A stretch of 64,000 nt of DNA, from positions 1 to 64,000 of the forward strand of contig NBIV01000058.1 of NCBI GenBank assembly GCA_003194525.1. Reading direction: 5' to 3'. A program made the translations under genes and the position numbers. The notes beneath the pieces were generated by a model that saw only the letters and a list, made by a program, of their open reading frames with translations, was not told the DNA's origin and did no database searches. Below, in pieces: positions 8,989-21,800 of this stretch (the stretch's first letter is position 1; each line of letters opens with the position of its first letter). The stretch comes from Gracilariopsis chorda (Eukaryota; Rhodophyta; Florideophyceae; Gracilariales; Gracilariaceae).

Positions 8989-11900
8989 ATGTCTACATCA
9001 CCTCCTGCCACCACGGAGCACGCACATTCCGATAATGCTCTCGAAGTCAAATTGGCTTCATTCCGTCATACTGCAACTGATGTAGCTTCTCAACGCTACA
9101 TGGCTGTCGTTCTGCTCAACGCGTACAACAACTCCCGCTGGAATTGCCTCTTCTTCAGTTCATGGATCAGAAACCGCGCGTACTCTTTAACCGACCCAGG
9201 CAGTCATCAACATGGCATACCTCTTGGATTACAGCAATGCCGGCATTGCTAAACACCAATACATTGCCATGCGCCTGTTCGAAACATCATCGACCGATTC
9301 GATCACCCCGATGCAATGTTCTGCGACGCGCTGCGGTACTACAACAGTGGCCCTTTGGCAAGTAGAAAACGCGTGGAGCAGCTACTGACAAAGGTAATAG
9401 ATCGTAACGAAGATCAAGATGAGCCAGATATGATCAGCTTGGCTTCACTTCTCCCCAAAACCTCCCATGGGACAGATAAACAGCTACTCGACCGCGTGAT
9501 TCGTAAGTCAGGGAATACGAAAGCCTTCTTGGGGTCACCAAATTTCTCCTCGACAATTTCAACGAAACACGGGATGCAACTGTGGTTGCAATCTCCTGGC
9601 ACCAACGAGCAATTGAAGAAGCAAATGATCCGCAAGGAATGGAGAAACTGGGTACTCTTGCTACGCATTTACGACAGTCATCCAACCAGGAGGAGCTTCA
9701 CAACTTGAGGACCATCGTCACATACCCCAGCAGATAGCAAAGCAGTTTACTCGGAACTGCTAGAAAAATACCCCCCCCCCCCCTTAGCGAGTGATATTCT
9801 GTGAGCACAACATAGATAGAAGTGCGAGGAGGTAGCAATCGACTTATACAAATGAGCAATCGATGCCGGAAATAAGACACTCCTGATACATTTTGCAAGT
9901 ACTCTTCTTTAGCACATATCGAGGATAGCCCCTAGAGGCACAGCACGAATTGCAAGGCCGCTTCGAAGCTATATCAGCTGCGATCAGGGAATATGCTATG
10001 GATGTCTTGAGGAAAGTGACAGATTTTCAGTGTCTCTTCTTCGAACCACAACAGTATGTATCTGCAATTCAGAAAGCGTTGGAAAGTTATCAACGTTTTG
10101 AACGACTTGGGAATGTGCAAAACTTGGCTTAACGGCATCTAGCTACCTACGATCTCATTACTATAAGGGCAGCTAGGTACAATAAAGATCTTAGATTCGG
10201 TAGGGCAACACATGCGGCATCCCGAAAATGTGTTCGTGCTTTGACGTTGAAGAATGTACTCCGAGAAGACCAGGCTTCTCGAGAACTAAATTGCCTATCT
10301 CAACTAGATAAATACAACTGCAGTTGAAAGTACTGTACTTACAGCCTCTAGTTCGGCATTAGGATTCGAGGGCACCGTGAGCCAGGTTTTTCGAGAGTCT
10401 CAACCTCGAATAAGTATCGCGGTTTTGAAGAAACTTGCCAGAAATATCGACGATCGCATCGATGTGGCTTTTCAAGACATGATAGATGCCTTTACTTTGT
10501 TCGACAGATGCCCTTAACGCCCATGGGGTGGGGGCTTTGCTTCACTTCGCCAGCTTGGTCATAAGAAGTTTCGGCAAACTGGCATCGGAATCGGAGCGAG
10601 CGAGAGAATTGTGCAAACTAGCACTGAAAATCAGCAAAGGCACTAGAGGAATGATAATGCCTGCAAACATGCTTGAAGATCTACAAGACAACAAAGAGGA
10701 CCACGGCTGCAAGTCCTATTAAACGCCGCATAACATTGTATACGACCCCTGCCAGATATGAAAAAAACCTGAAAGCCAAGGTTGCAATAGCTCGAACGCT
10801 CGCCGCAGTTCGAACTCCTCGTTTTCGTTACTTGATAATGCTCAGATCTGTACAGGAGGAAATCGAAGAACATGGGTTGTTGACTCTCCCCGGACGGCTT
10901 TCGAACAACAAGCTAGAATTTCTTCACAGGGCATTCCTATTCGACCTCTTCATGCTTGGTAAATATTCTACATGAACTCACACGAGAGGGTTTTGAGAGT
11001 GCAATAGTGAAGGCGTTCGCGGAGCGATTGCAAGAAGGCCTTCTTCGATCGTATGAAGGAGACGTTTTTCTATATTTGGACGAAAACAACAAGAATGCAA
11101 AAATTATCTCTGAATTGATCAGCCCGTCATTAGTGTTAAGGCCAATCAGCATATATTCGCAGCTTGAGCCAATTATCATGCATGGAAGACGCGCCCCATT
11201 TGGACAGGCAGATGATAAGAAAATGGATAAAGAAGAATTAATTATTTCTTGATCCTTCACATTTAAACTCGGACGACGTCGACTTCAGCTTACAAGGGTA
11301 AGCACGTTATGGAACAACAACGCAGCTTGCGATTGGAAAATAATACGATCCAGGTTTCTGGAACAATTACTAGCAGTTTGCGAATGTGTCATTGAAAGTT
11401 CAAAATATCAAGCCTACTTTCTGTTAGAAAGAAGTCATGGAACTGTTAGATACCCAACGCAAGCAAATGAGCTTTGTGAAAACTCTATTCAGGAGGAGTC
11501 TTGTGCAAGCGACGGCACTAGAATCATACATCACGTCTTCGAGGCCGGATTGGCAGATGACCATATCGGTGATTTAAAACAACAGGCTGGAATACCCAGA
11601 TGGATTAACGAAGCTGACAAAATTGTGGAATTGTTTGTCTCAAGAAACAACAAATTGTCAAGAATGTCTCTGAGCATTACCTATGAGGTGAGTTCGCTTC
11701 AGATCGCCTCAACTGTATACGAGAGAGCACGAAAATAAAAAGCGAGACGAAGTGAAGAAAATGAACTCGAAGCTGGTTTTGGAAGGGTTTTGGCAGTGTT
11801 TTTCCGAATCCAAGCTTCCCCTTGAAGAATCTGTACTCCAAAAAGCTCTCGAGGACCGCTATGGATCCCTGCAATTGTCAAGCGCAGACGGAGTTGAATA

Positions 11901-13660
11901 TGAAATTCGTAGAACATATCTGCTTTAATTTATATGAATCGTGGCTACGGAGAAGGACATCATGCTTGACTTTGAAGATTTTCGACTGCTGAGTGAAGTG
12001 AATGATGCCTTATAGTTTCCAACTCGGCCCACATCAAGCCAGTTAGCACGCTATGGAATCAGTGTTGAATTCTTTGAAGAAACTAGTATGTCAGAAATTG
12101 CAGATGATGAATTATCATTTCGAAATGGATCACATGAGCGCTTGTTGAGAACCAATCCAGGTTCTCTTACTGCGGTTGGGTTCTCTACTATATCCTTTGT
12201 CTTAATGCCGACCCAGAATGTTGTCGACTTATTTCTGAGGTTTGCCGCAGTTCCACACCTGTGTCAGAATTGTTTTGTTGACATGCTCAAACGAAAATTC
12301 ACAGAAGCCTTTGGAGCCCTGATGTTGATACAGTCCAAACCCACAAAAAGAACATTTCTCATGTTTGGGTAACCTATTTTAGCATCGAATTTGATTTCCT
12401 GAGGGAACATGAAGAAGTTGGAACCGTTGAAACATCTCTTGGCTCTCCAAAACTGTCATCAAAAATCAAGCAGAACGTTGAATATCTTCCCACTTGCGCT
12501 GTGCCGAAGACTAAATTGAGGAAACATCCTTCTGTCGTGTCAAAGGGATTTCGATGGTAAATCTGGGACGGTGTGCATGTTTGTGAATGACAATTATCAT
12601 ATGATCCATATCAGAATACCACGATGTTCATTGAAAACTAAGCGTAGTCGAAGGGGGCTTTTCGTGGCTTGGCCTCGTAGCAAAAATAATGCCACGCCCA
12701 ACAGCGCAATTAGCAGACAACGAGAAAAAGTGTTTTGCGCGGAGAATACTGTTGCGTTTCTGAGCTTTGGGCATTTTCTTACATTCAGCTTTCGTGAGTC
12801 TGAACAAAAACGGGCTGCTGAAGCTAATGAAGTGGTTTGCTGAAGTAATGGAAAGAAAGAACGTATTTCCAAAGGGCGAAGACCAACACTTTCTGAAAGC
12901 GTGAATAGATGATGTGTGTAAATATCCACCAGGATACGCATTAATGGAAAGGAATTGTCGAGTGCGACATGCATTTCTTGGCAAAAAGAACCTTCCATTC
13001 TGTATTCTGTAAGAGACGTTCGGAGAGAGCGGAGCGGAATACGAAGGAGACTTGTTTCTCTTGGACACAGATACCAAATGTATTGGAGAAGCATCTACAA
13101 AACGTTTGTGCAAAGCGCCTTACCGCATGTCTTATGGTGGAATATTGATCACCGGGAAGATTGTGAAGGACACTATGGATCATGCTGAATACAGTATGGT
13201 GACGAGCTGAACATGAACCAAACGTAGATGGGGTGATTGTCGGAAGTATGAATCATATAAGAACTGTTTCAATGAGTATGTGAATGCAATTAACGGTTGA
13301 AACATTCCTTCGTCGGATGGAATCACTTTTGTTGGAGCAAAGCTATGGCTTTCGAAATCGCATGGATTTCAAAATCCATGAACTTGCTCTTCGTTTACTT
13401 TCTACTAGAGCTCTGAAAGCTTCGCATAATAGCTAAATGAGCAGAATACAAAATGATAAGTTTTAATACGGAAGGTTTGGTAGTTTATAAAGGAGAAGAA
13501 AAAACATCGACATCGCCAAAAGATGCTGTTTTCTCACATGACTTGAATTCGTACCAAATGTCGAGGCGGTCATATTCTTTCAAGAAGACTTCAATTAAAG
13601 AACCACCCCTGGTGTTCAAGTTCAAGACTTCAGCAAAGAGGATTAAAACGGTTTTGTGAC
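8989..13660 (+). pseudogene. Long decayed plus-strand coding region of unknown identity
   Basis: From the ATG at 8989 (context ATCATGTC), protein-like segments run through all three forward frames in order, each 60-130 codons: 8989-9252, 9316-9708, 9950-10132, 10673-10975, 10956-11252, 11550-11738, 12088-12372 and 13453-13659, with weaker stretches between. The segments have normal amphipathic composition (for example EGDVFLYLDENNKNAKI at about 11060). They read as one ancestral protein of more than 1,000 residues broken by many indels and stops. No family is recognised. Minus-strand ORFs at 12,597-13,183 look like shadows. Composition is more A/T-rich than the neighbouring genes. It may be a dead host gene or the coding part of an unknown mobile element; no terminal repeats were seen. 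Confidence 0.45.
9771..9783 (+). repeat. Homopolymer run C13
   Basis: Thirteen consecutive C within the decayed coding region; likely a slippage-prone site. Confidence 0.9.
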
Positions 13661-14587
13661 TTGAATAGCTACAGCTTTATGAAGAGACAAGTTGTCAAAT
13701 CATTCCGTTTAAGCTTTGTAAACTGTTTTGCAACACGTATACCTATGGGCTATAGTCACTTGAATCATGTGTGTGCCATGGATATCAAGCTCTTCCTGTC
13801 TCAATGCTGCGAAGAGGGGTTTCTGGCGGTCCGAGAATAGAACAATTTGTTTTTATGTGAAGAATATGAACAGACAGACCAAGCTAGCGGGTTGGATGAA
13901 GAGGGTAAGAACACGATTGTAGCGCGGAGTCCTGGAGATTTCACAGTGTCTCACGGTGATGCATAAGGTTACTGAGTACTATAGGGAAGACTAGGGGGTT
14001 ATCCCTTCCGCAGTCAGAAGCGTGACGAGCTAACTCAGAACATGTAATTTTCAAGAAGGTCTCGTCCACACGTACAAGATTAAACTTCAAATAAGCAACT
14101 TATCCCCATATCGACTGGATGTTACGGTCATAAGTTCAGAATTGCCACTAGCACCCGAGTTTGAGTGTTGCACTCCTGACGTATGCTCAACTACTTATGC
14201 TGACATGACCTCGTGCAGCTCGCGCTGCTCTGAGGATGAGCTAAAATAAACTCCTGAGCGCGCTTGGCACTGCCTGCGAAGTGCGGTGGACAGTGACGAA
14301 GAAGGAACACTTCTCACTGCGGCTTCTCCCCTTTGACGGACCCTGTGCGCTGCGCCAAATGTCCGCACACCCAATAGTGAGTCTAAGTTTTGCAGTTTTG
14401 TTGATTGGGTTTGTCTGATAATCGTCCGGCAACAATTCAACTCGACTTCATCTCACGGTGGGTTGAAGACAAGATTTAGGCTTCGCCGTTTTCCTTTCCG
14501 ACCAGATAAGGTATGTCCCTTACTTGATTTCGAATTGCTTTCTTTGCATGATATACTCGTGGAATGTTAACGCGGCATACACGGAGT
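13661..14587. other. Spacer between decayed region and MmgE/PrpD gene
   Basis: No supported gene. Short frames on both strands (minus 14195-14440) show no family signal. This region contains the 3' flank of the MmgE/PrpD gene, and no clear polyadenylation signal stood out. Confidence 0.4.
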
Positions 14588-15925
14588 TCAGTCTTGTAGA
14601 AAGTCTTCAAGATGAGCCAGACTGGGCACGTTTTCCAAGTCGCGCAGCAGCGCCAACAGCTTCTCCACACGGAACGGGTTGAGGGCTTGGGTAGCGATTG
14701 ACCTGAACTTGGCATCGAGGTCGCGGTCACTGACGTTACCCCACTTCGTCACGGTGTCCTCCGACGTGATACTGCGCCTGTCGCGTAGTTCCACCGTGAC
14801 GCGGCACACACATCGCCCGTTGTAGTACTCGGCGCTCATGTCGCTGTCCTCCTCCATTGTTACCAGTCGCGACACTCTCAGTACGCGCTCGTTTCGAAGC
14901 TCTTCCGCGTCCACCTCCCTCCCCGTAACGCGGCCGTGCACCAGCGCCGCCGCCACAGAGAAGGGAAGGCTGTACTGCGCCTCATCGGTGGTGGTAGGAG
15001 TCGGATGATTCAGATGCAACGCCTGTTCAAACGTTACTATCCGAATCTTGATTATGTCCTCAATTGCGAATCCATGTTGTTGTTGAAGCGTCCTCATTGC
15101 GTAGATAGGAGCTTGACACCAAAAGCATACCGCGAACTCTTTGATTCGAGGCTCTTGTAGAGCGAACACTCTTCCAAGGTCTTGCCATTCCTTCTCTATC
15201 ACGCTCTCAAACTGCAATCTTCGATCGGTGCCCACCTCCACCGTCGTTGCTGGCGCACCAGTGAAGCTCAGTTCAGCCAGCATAGCCGCGCTCATTCCCG
15301 TCATGGCTCCCCATCCAGACCCGTCCTTCACCATTGTTGGATAGTCCACACACCGCATCACCAAGGAACGAGGGCCGTGATACTCCGCAATGCCCAGTGC
15401 ATGGCGCGTCTGTTCAAAGTTCAGTTTGAAGCGACGGGCGTATGCAGCAGCCACGCCAATTGCGTTCCAAGCCCCCGACGAGTGGTACACATTGGACGTA
15501 GCGTGCAGTACAGCCCCAGCACGAATTGCGATTTCGTAGGCAACTGCCGTAGTTGCGATGAGTTCCTTGCCGCTAATTGCAACGCCATTCTTCTCGTAGA
15601 GCAACGCGAATACCGCGGGGATGATGGCAGCTCCCGGGTGTCCATCCGCACGAGCAAATCCATCGTGCATGTCCACAGAGTCGCATGCGCACGCATGTGC
15701 GAAAACGGCGCCTGGGTAGGAGACTGAGCGTCCATCGAGCCAGAGCCGAGTGTGTGTCCCGCTGTACACCGATGCCGCATGGTCGTATGCGATTTTCGCC
15801 TGCTTGGTTTGACGCCCCGTGATGCACACGCCAAGGTTGTCGATTAGAAGTCGCTTGACGGAGTGTATGATGTCTGGAGATAGATCTTCGAATGATAATC
15901 TGTGAATGAAGGAGACTGGGTCCAT
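14588..15925 (-). CDS. MmgE/PrpD family protein (2-methylcitrate dehydratase / cis-aconitate decarboxylase-like)
   Basis: Uninterrupted 445-residue ORF, close to the usual family length of about 450-480. ATG at 15925 has G at -3 and +4. Family features in order: N-terminal all-helical MmgE fold starting FIHRLSFEDL; the D-x-H-D-G...HPGAAIIPAVFAL segment near residues 85-110; HATSNVYHSSGAWNAIGVAAAYA near 155-180; AVCFWCQAPIYAM near 270; and LPFSVAAALVHGRVTG near 325-340, then the smaller C-terminal alpha/beta domain. Members act on small tricarboxylates (dehydration of methylcitrate, decarboxylation of cis-aconitate); the substrate here cannot be assigned. No targeting peptide is obvious. It is the best-preserved enzyme gene in the window. 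A pogo transposon ends 343 bp upstream of its ATG. Confidence 0.9.
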   Translation of the reverse strand: MDPVSFIHRLSFEDLSPDIIHSVKRLLIDNLGVCITGRQTKQAKIAYDHAASVYSGTHTRLWLDGRSVSYPGAVFAHACACDSVDMHDGFARADGHPGAAIIPAVFALLYEKNGVAISGKELIATTAVAYEIAIRAGAVLHATSNVYHSSGAWNAIGVAAAYARRFKLNFEQTRHALGIAEYHGPRSLVMRCVDYPTMVKDGSGWGAMTGMSAAMLAELSFTGAPATTVEVGTDRRLQFESVIEKEWQDLGRVFALQEPRIKEFAVCFWCQAPIYAMRTLQQQHGFAIEDIIKIRIVTFEQALHLNHPTPTTTDEAQYSLPFSVAAALVHGRVTGREVDAEELRNERVLRVSRLVTMEEDSDMSAEYYNGRCVCRVTVELRDRRSITSEDTVTKWGNVSDRDLDAKFRSIATQALNPFRVEKLLALLRDLENVPSLAHLEDFLQD

Positions 15926-16267
15926 TGCGGCTGAACAGAACGTTAGGACGGATTGCTTGGCATCATTTCCTTTGTCCTGTTCCGAGCACTATCGTTCAAG
16001 AGGCGATACATCTGACCCAGGAAAAGAAGCGCAACAGAGCGCCAGCAAGGCTGGTATCGGGATTACAGTGGTATAGAAATATCCTACCAAACGCCACCAT
16101 TCGTAGTGGTTCAAAAGAATCCGCGCATTCAATATATTTGGTGCCTTGCCCAAAAGTGAACGCCTGGACGATCGTCCATTGGCTGATTTCTATGAAAGGA
16201 TGCCGTTTACGACAGTGAATGAACACTGAACAGTCCGTCAGGGCGCGAACATGAAAAACATGGGGTA
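15926..16267 (-). promoter_or_regulatory. Upstream region of the MmgE/PrpD gene, truncated by transposon
   Basis: The 342 bp between the PrpD ATG and the pogo element must hold its core promoter. No strong TATA box was identified. The transposon insertion separates any further upstream elements from the gene. Confidence 0.35.
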
Positions 16268-16437
16268 CCCTCACAGTGGGGAAATTAGACAAATGGGGAA
16301 ATTGTAAAACACGTCAGAGCCACACATTCACCTATTCTCATTCCTCTTTATACTCATGATTAACACTTGTTCACACATCTGTCCACTCCCAGCAGTACTA
16401 CAGATAGTTCCACATCCTCACTCCTCCCGTCCACAAC

Positions 16438-17761
16438 ATGCCACAATCTATGCGACAGCAGACAGCTCGCCTCGAAAAAAGCAAAGCTAAACGAAAAAAG
16501 AGTCAAACTGCTCGAAAAGAAGCTCTCAAACTTCTCCAGAACCAACAAAAAGTTGCGAGCGTAGCTGCCACATGCAATCTGTCAGCTTCTATTGTTTATC
16601 GCATTTGCAAAGCCTGGAAGACCAATAACACTTCATTGCTACAGCGACTCCTTAACCCTGTCCTCCATCATGCCGGAAGACCTTCTGTTTTGAGCACAGA
16701 AGAGCAAAAGATGATTGTCAAGCGAATTGAACATGCGGGTGAAAGAGGTTTTGCATTAGACATAAATCATATCAAGCGATACATGGGAGAGATAACAAGC
16801 GACGGGCGCAAATCTTACAAGAACAACCTTCCATGCGATGACACAGTACGCACGTTTTGAGCTATAAATCGGGAAATCACAGTCCGAAAGTCAGAAAACC
16901 ACTTCCACAAATGCTTCTTAGGAGAGAACATGGACCATGTAGGCACTTTAGTAGACCACCTGAAAGACTTAAAAAAAACATCCAGATATGTTCGACGATC
17001 CTAACAGGATATGGAATCTTGACGAGACGGCAGTCAACGCCACCTATGGAAAACGAGTCAGAGTGTTTACAAGCGCTCGGAACAATTCAGGAGGACGACG
17101 CCATAATATCAAAGATAACGGTGCGCATGTTACGGCTGTTATTGCGGCTTCTGCATCCGGTCTTTATGCTCCGCCCTTCTTTGTAGCTGCAGGAAAGAAG
17201 GTGATGCCGGGTTGGAAAAAGAATATTGATCATTTAGACGCACACAAACTCCCTTCGGACCTTCGCTGGATGTGTGACAAGGAATGGCTTCCACGGGTTA
17301 CGAAACTTTTTACGACTACAAAAGGGTCAATGACAATTGACCTTATGCCAGACCTCGTTAAGCACTTCAATACGTTTGTCAGAAAGACAGTACCACCAGA
17401 GAAGGTTTTGTTGCTGCTTGACGGGCACAGTTCACGACGAGGGGACGAATGGATTCTGTACTGCCAAGAGGCCAATATTGTTGTAGTTCAACTTCCTGCC
17501 AACACTTCTCATTTCCTTCAGCCATGCGATTCTTCAATTAACAAGACCTTCAAAGAGAGAACCAGAGAAGTTAGGGACATTTTAGTACGAACAGGATTAT
17601 ACGGTAACGCAAATACCGCTTTTAAAATCAAGCTTGGAGTCGCAGGATATATGTCGCTTACCAGTCAAATTGCAAAGCAAAGCTTCATAAACACTGGAAT
17701 GTGGCCCATGGAATTTCATTTCTTCGAAACCTTGCGAAGAAGACTCAACAACCAAGTTTGA
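16438..17761 (+). pseudogene. Pogo/Tigger-type transposase, one nonsense and one frameshift
   Basis: The first part (16438-16857, 140 codons) has a basic N-terminus and a Psq/HTH-like region (VASVAATCNLSASIVYRICKAW), then the second HTH/CENP-B half. It ends at an in-frame TGA at 16858-16860. The same frame then continues (RKSENHFHKCFLGEN) to about 16970, where a frame change in an A-rich run leads to the DDE part 16988-17761. Catalytic acidic residues are still present: WNLDETAV, LLLDGHSSR and LQPCDSSINKTFK. The DDE_1 (pogo/Tigger) family normally forms one protein of about 450-550 residues that cuts at the inverted repeats. Two lesions and otherwise good conservation suggest fairly recent death. 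Confidence 0.85.
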
Positions 17762-17854
17762 AGCTCAGCCACCAACTCAAACGGCTCCATAGAGTCACTA
17801 CGAATAACCAAAAGAACGAGTGACAGTGTACTCTTTTCTCGAATTAAGGCCATT

Positions 17855-18292
17855 GTGCAAAGAGAACCATGTGCTACGCAAGAACTTTGCATGATTGAGC
17901 AAACGCTCCAGGAAAATCGCTCAACGCATCGAATCCTGTGGGAAGCTGCACCTCTTCAAGCCCCTGTGCGCGGTGTGCGAAAAAGCGCTGCCCATTCATG
18001 CGGTGCACCAGCGTCGGTACTCACCAACAGAGGTGCAATGAAGGACGTATCGAACACTGAACGCGTACGGATGACTCAAGCCGATGGTGTACGTAAATAT
18101 AATCGGTCTGTGGCTCCTGCAGTGTTTGAAAGCAGCGTGGAGTTAAACAAATGGGATGTCAATGCGGATGACGATATCCCAATAATGACGCCGTGGAGGC
18201 AACGCCAGCTCGTGCTGCGCGGGATTGGGAAAGAAAACGAGCCGGCGGCGAGCGCCGCCGGTGCTCTGTTGGATATTGCGAAAGGTGGATGA
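17855..18292 (+). pseudogene. Probable C-terminal tail of the pogo transposase
   Basis: A 145-codon ORF inside the transposon, 93 bp after the DDE part ends and in another frame. No domain; charged and Ala/Val-rich. Variable C-terminal tails are normal in pogo transposases, so a frame-shifted tail is the simplest reading. A separate small element-encoded protein cannot be excluded. Confidence 0.4.
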
Positions 18293-18535
18293 TGTCGGGA
18301 GTGGCAGCGGGCAGTAATCTAGAGTTCGTCGAATTTCTCCAGGTGCGTTTTGACAGGAGTGCATTGAAAAGTGGAACGCGTAAAACCTACTTGTTTCAGG
18401 GCCTAGATGAAGATTTTTACTGTCCAGAATTCTTGTCGAATTTCCCTACTGTGAGGGTTAGTGCCTGGCGGCTTTGCCTACAACCGAGTTCAGCCACAGC
18501 CTCCGGTGGTGTTTTATTGATAATCTGACTGTCAG

Positions 18536-18573
18536 GTTCAGTGAAACGTGTACGTATACACGGTTTACTGAAC
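18536..18573. repeat. Near-perfect 17-bp inverted repeat
   Basis: GTTCAGTGAAACGTGTA and TACACGGTTTACTGAAC around a 4-bp centre; 15 of 17 pairs match. It lies just outside the right end of the pogo element. Purpose unknown. Confidence 0.75.
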
Positions 18574-18639
18574 GACTTGCACAGCCATTCACACCATCCC
18601 TCGCCGTTATAAACAAAATATCATGATTGCGTACTACGA

Positions 18640-18887
18640 ATACCTATATCCAAAAATTGACTAAGTTTGCCACCGTTAAGAACGTTTTTGCGCAAAAAAA
18701 TTTGTAGAAAATTTTTGCACCAAAAAGAAAAGGCATAGAAGTTTCCATACTATCCAAATCCATATAACGGAACAACCGGTTCATATTTCTGTTACAAAAA
18801 TCAAAGAAACAAAAAGTAATAAATACAAAAACATAATCGTTATAAAATTTGTCAAAAAAATTAAAATTGACGATATAACACACACAT
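18640..18887. other. A/T-rich segment beyond the copia RNase H end
   Basis: Very A/T-rich with A-runs. A 79-codon minus frame here is probably chance. The 3' LTR expected in this direction from the copia element is absent: nothing matches the known LTR copies, so the element is 3'-truncated. Confidence 0.45.
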
Positions 18888-21800
18888 TTAACTTAACGTT
18901 TGCAGACAATCTTGCCTTAAAGATTTAATAGCCACGTTGGCAGGGTGCATTTTAGTTTTCACGTATTTCATGCAAACCATGGTATTCATCACGGACTCTT
19001 TAACCTGATAAAAGCTCAGTGCATTACTTTTGTTACGCTCAGAAGTTTGTGCATTTTGAAAAATTGACCACGCGGTTGAGCTATAACTCAGTACCGGAAT
19101 TTGATACATGTTTTGCGGTTCACCTTCAAAGCAAATTTCATTCATCATTTCCCAAAACAATCTCTTTAGCCGTGTCATAACTTATGCGCAATAGGATAGT
19201 GCAATGTATTCAGCCTCTTCCGAAGATATTGCAAGTATCTTCTGCTTCGTTGTAGTCCAAAGAATGGATCTCTCGTTTAACTCTACTAGTAACCCAGTTA
19301 TAGATTTTCAGGTGTACTTGCAACCAGCCCAGTCTGCATCGCAACTCGCTTCTATTGGCGCGTTGGCGCTTGATGAGAAGTATAAGCAATAGTCCCTCAT
19401 ACCTTCAGGTACCTTAACACCATTTTCGCAAGGCATGTCTTTTGTGAAGGAGCATGCGCTTGCCGCGCTAGCATTGAAGCTTCGAATATGATTTCAGGCC
19501 TTGCATTGACAGCCAAAATACATCAAATGCCCTACCAGATTCCGGTATTGGGCGTGAAGAACAGTGGACAGACCTTTTTCGTCCTCCTGTAGATCCGTCA
19601 GATCGCAAGGCTAGGTAACAGAGTTTCCGCAGGATTCGATTTCAATAATTGATACACCTCTTAAATCTTCAAGACTTATCTTTCTTGTGATACCCAAATG
19701 CCTTTGCTGTCCCTGTCGATGTCCATCCCAGTTAAACACTTTGATTTACCAAGAGACTTCACTTGAAATAGTTTCTTCACCTCTTCCTTAAAGTATTCCA
19801 GGAGAGATCTTCAGTCCGACAACAATAGTAAGTCTTCAAGTATAATAAACCCAGTACTCGACTTGTAGATTTACATTCGGTTATCAGTTCGCGATTGCCG
19901 AAATTTTAGCTTTAGCAGCTCTGAATGGAATAGCGATCCCCAGATGTGTCCGGCTTGTTTGGCACCATAAATCGACTTCAGTAGGAGGCAGACCTTTTCG
20001 TGTTGATATGACGAGTCCGACGCATTGGAAGGCTGTTCCATTATTAATAGCTCGTCCAGATTCTCGTATAAGTAATCATTAATTATAAACCATGCTTCCT
20101 TTATTAAACCTTGTGCAGCCGCTTTTGCCACCCAGAGTCGGATTTCTCCAGCCGTGCCACGGGGGCATACAAATTTTCCGGATCGTAATCCAAGTACGGC
20201 TTCAGTTTGTCTCCTCGAACCACACATCGAGCCTTTGGCAGCTTCAGTGGCTTGCTACTTATATGCTTCACGATAAACGTCCACAGCAATGGCAGTGGTT
20301 TCGTTTCAGGTTTCCGGTCCACCAATCTTCACGTCTTTCTGCTAGTTAGAGCCTCGTGCTCCCTATCGATTGCATTAGCCCACTCCCGAATGTTTCGTGC
20401 ATCTTTAAAGGTGTTCGAAACCAGTAGTTCGTGTTCCTCGTTGTCTGACTTTGCCCTTGATACCACGCAATGAGCTAGAGATGCGTCCATATGTTCCTCT
20501 TTGGCATCTCACGTTTCAAGCTCGGCTTCTTTTCGTCTCAATGAGGAGAAATCAATCATTTGATTGATTGAAGGGAGTCTTTCCTTTGTTACCGTGAAGT
20601 CCTGTTGTCTGCATTTCACTACTTTCCGTAGTCGAAGGAATGTAGATCTGGTACAGAGTGCGTAGGCTTTGCATTCCAAAACCTCTCCGTGAAGTGCGTG
20701 AGGAAGGATTTTCTTGCTTGGAAGAGTCTCTGAACTGTAGATAAAGGCATGTTATTTTGACCAAACTTCAGAAGTCTCGAGAAGTATGGCTTGCTCTTGA
20801 ACCATAGTGTAGGATATCTCCATACCTAAACGGGAGTTTGGAAGGCGATTACGTATCCAGTTCGCGTGGGATATCGCCTCTTCCCATATTTCTAGAGAGA
20901 TTTGTGAAGCGTGCAGGAATGTCCATGCAGTTTTCCAAAGGTCTTGGATGATCTTTTCTGCTACTCTATTCGACTGGTGGGCGTACGGTGGAGAGTAATC
21001 CAGGACGATTCCGTTTTCTGACGCGTATGTGATGAAGTCTTCAGATCGGTTCTCACCTGCCCCGTCAAGGCGAACGCGTTAGAGTCTATGGCCTGGTAAT
21101 TCGTTCTCCGCGCGTGCCTCGTACCATCTTATGGAAGGGAAGAACTGCAGTTTCTTATCCATAAAGTATATAGATGACGATCTTGTGTTGTCGTTAAGGA
21201 GAACCTGCATATACCTCGAGCCTTGTAATGAAGGTGGGGTGATCGGATCAGTAAGGTCTGTATGCACCAGTTCTAGGGGCTTCGTGGCCGTTGACGCCGA
21301 GGGTTCCACGGCAGCCCGTTTTGTCCCAGTTTCAATGCATTCTGGGCATTGGATGTTGTATACCTCGGAGGGTAAGAGGTTTGGGATGCCTTTCGATTGT
21401 TTCGAAGAGGACAAGAGCCTATTACTTCATGTGTGACCAAGTCTGTCGTGCCAGTCCTTGGCAGTGTCACCTGGGCACGGAGTTGCCGTTTGTGGTTTTG
21501 GCAGGGGAATAGGGTTCGGAAACGGATATAGTTCGTCCCTATGTCGTGACCACTAGACTACATCACCAGAGTCCAGATGTTTGATGATGAAGCACGTGCA
21601 CTCTAAGTTGTTCAAGAATTCTACCCGAGTATGTTGTGCGAGGATTGAGAGGGAAATGAGATTATTAAAGTCGAAGGATGGTGTGTTTTTGGCGGGAAGA
21701 CTCAATCTATCTCCCAGTGTGAGTCTTATTGTTCCGTATCATTCGATCCTAGACTGGCGGTGGCATGTGCGAGCTTTTTGGTCTCCAGTACGCTGATAGT

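Larger units (their letters stand above)
16268..18457 (+). mobile_element. Pogo/Tigger-like DNA transposon, complete ends, 2190 bp
   Basis: Terminal inverted repeats of 25 bp lie at 16268-16292 and 18433-18457, with 23 of 25 positions matching (CCCTCACAGTRGGGAAATT then MGACAA). The outer flanks are TA at 16266-16267 and TTA at 18458-18460, consistent with the TA target duplication of the Tc1/mariner/pogo superfamily, allowing one changed or extra base at the right end. The interior carries a CENP-B-type helix-turn-helix plus DDE transposase in the plus direction, now broken, so the copy is non-autonomous. It sits between the MmgE/PrpD promoter region and the copia relic. Confidence 0.85.

Noticed and set aside
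12597..13183. Minus-strand ORFs of up to 165 codons
   Set aside because: They overlap each other in three frames and oppose the plus-strand decayed gene; composition does not look like protein.
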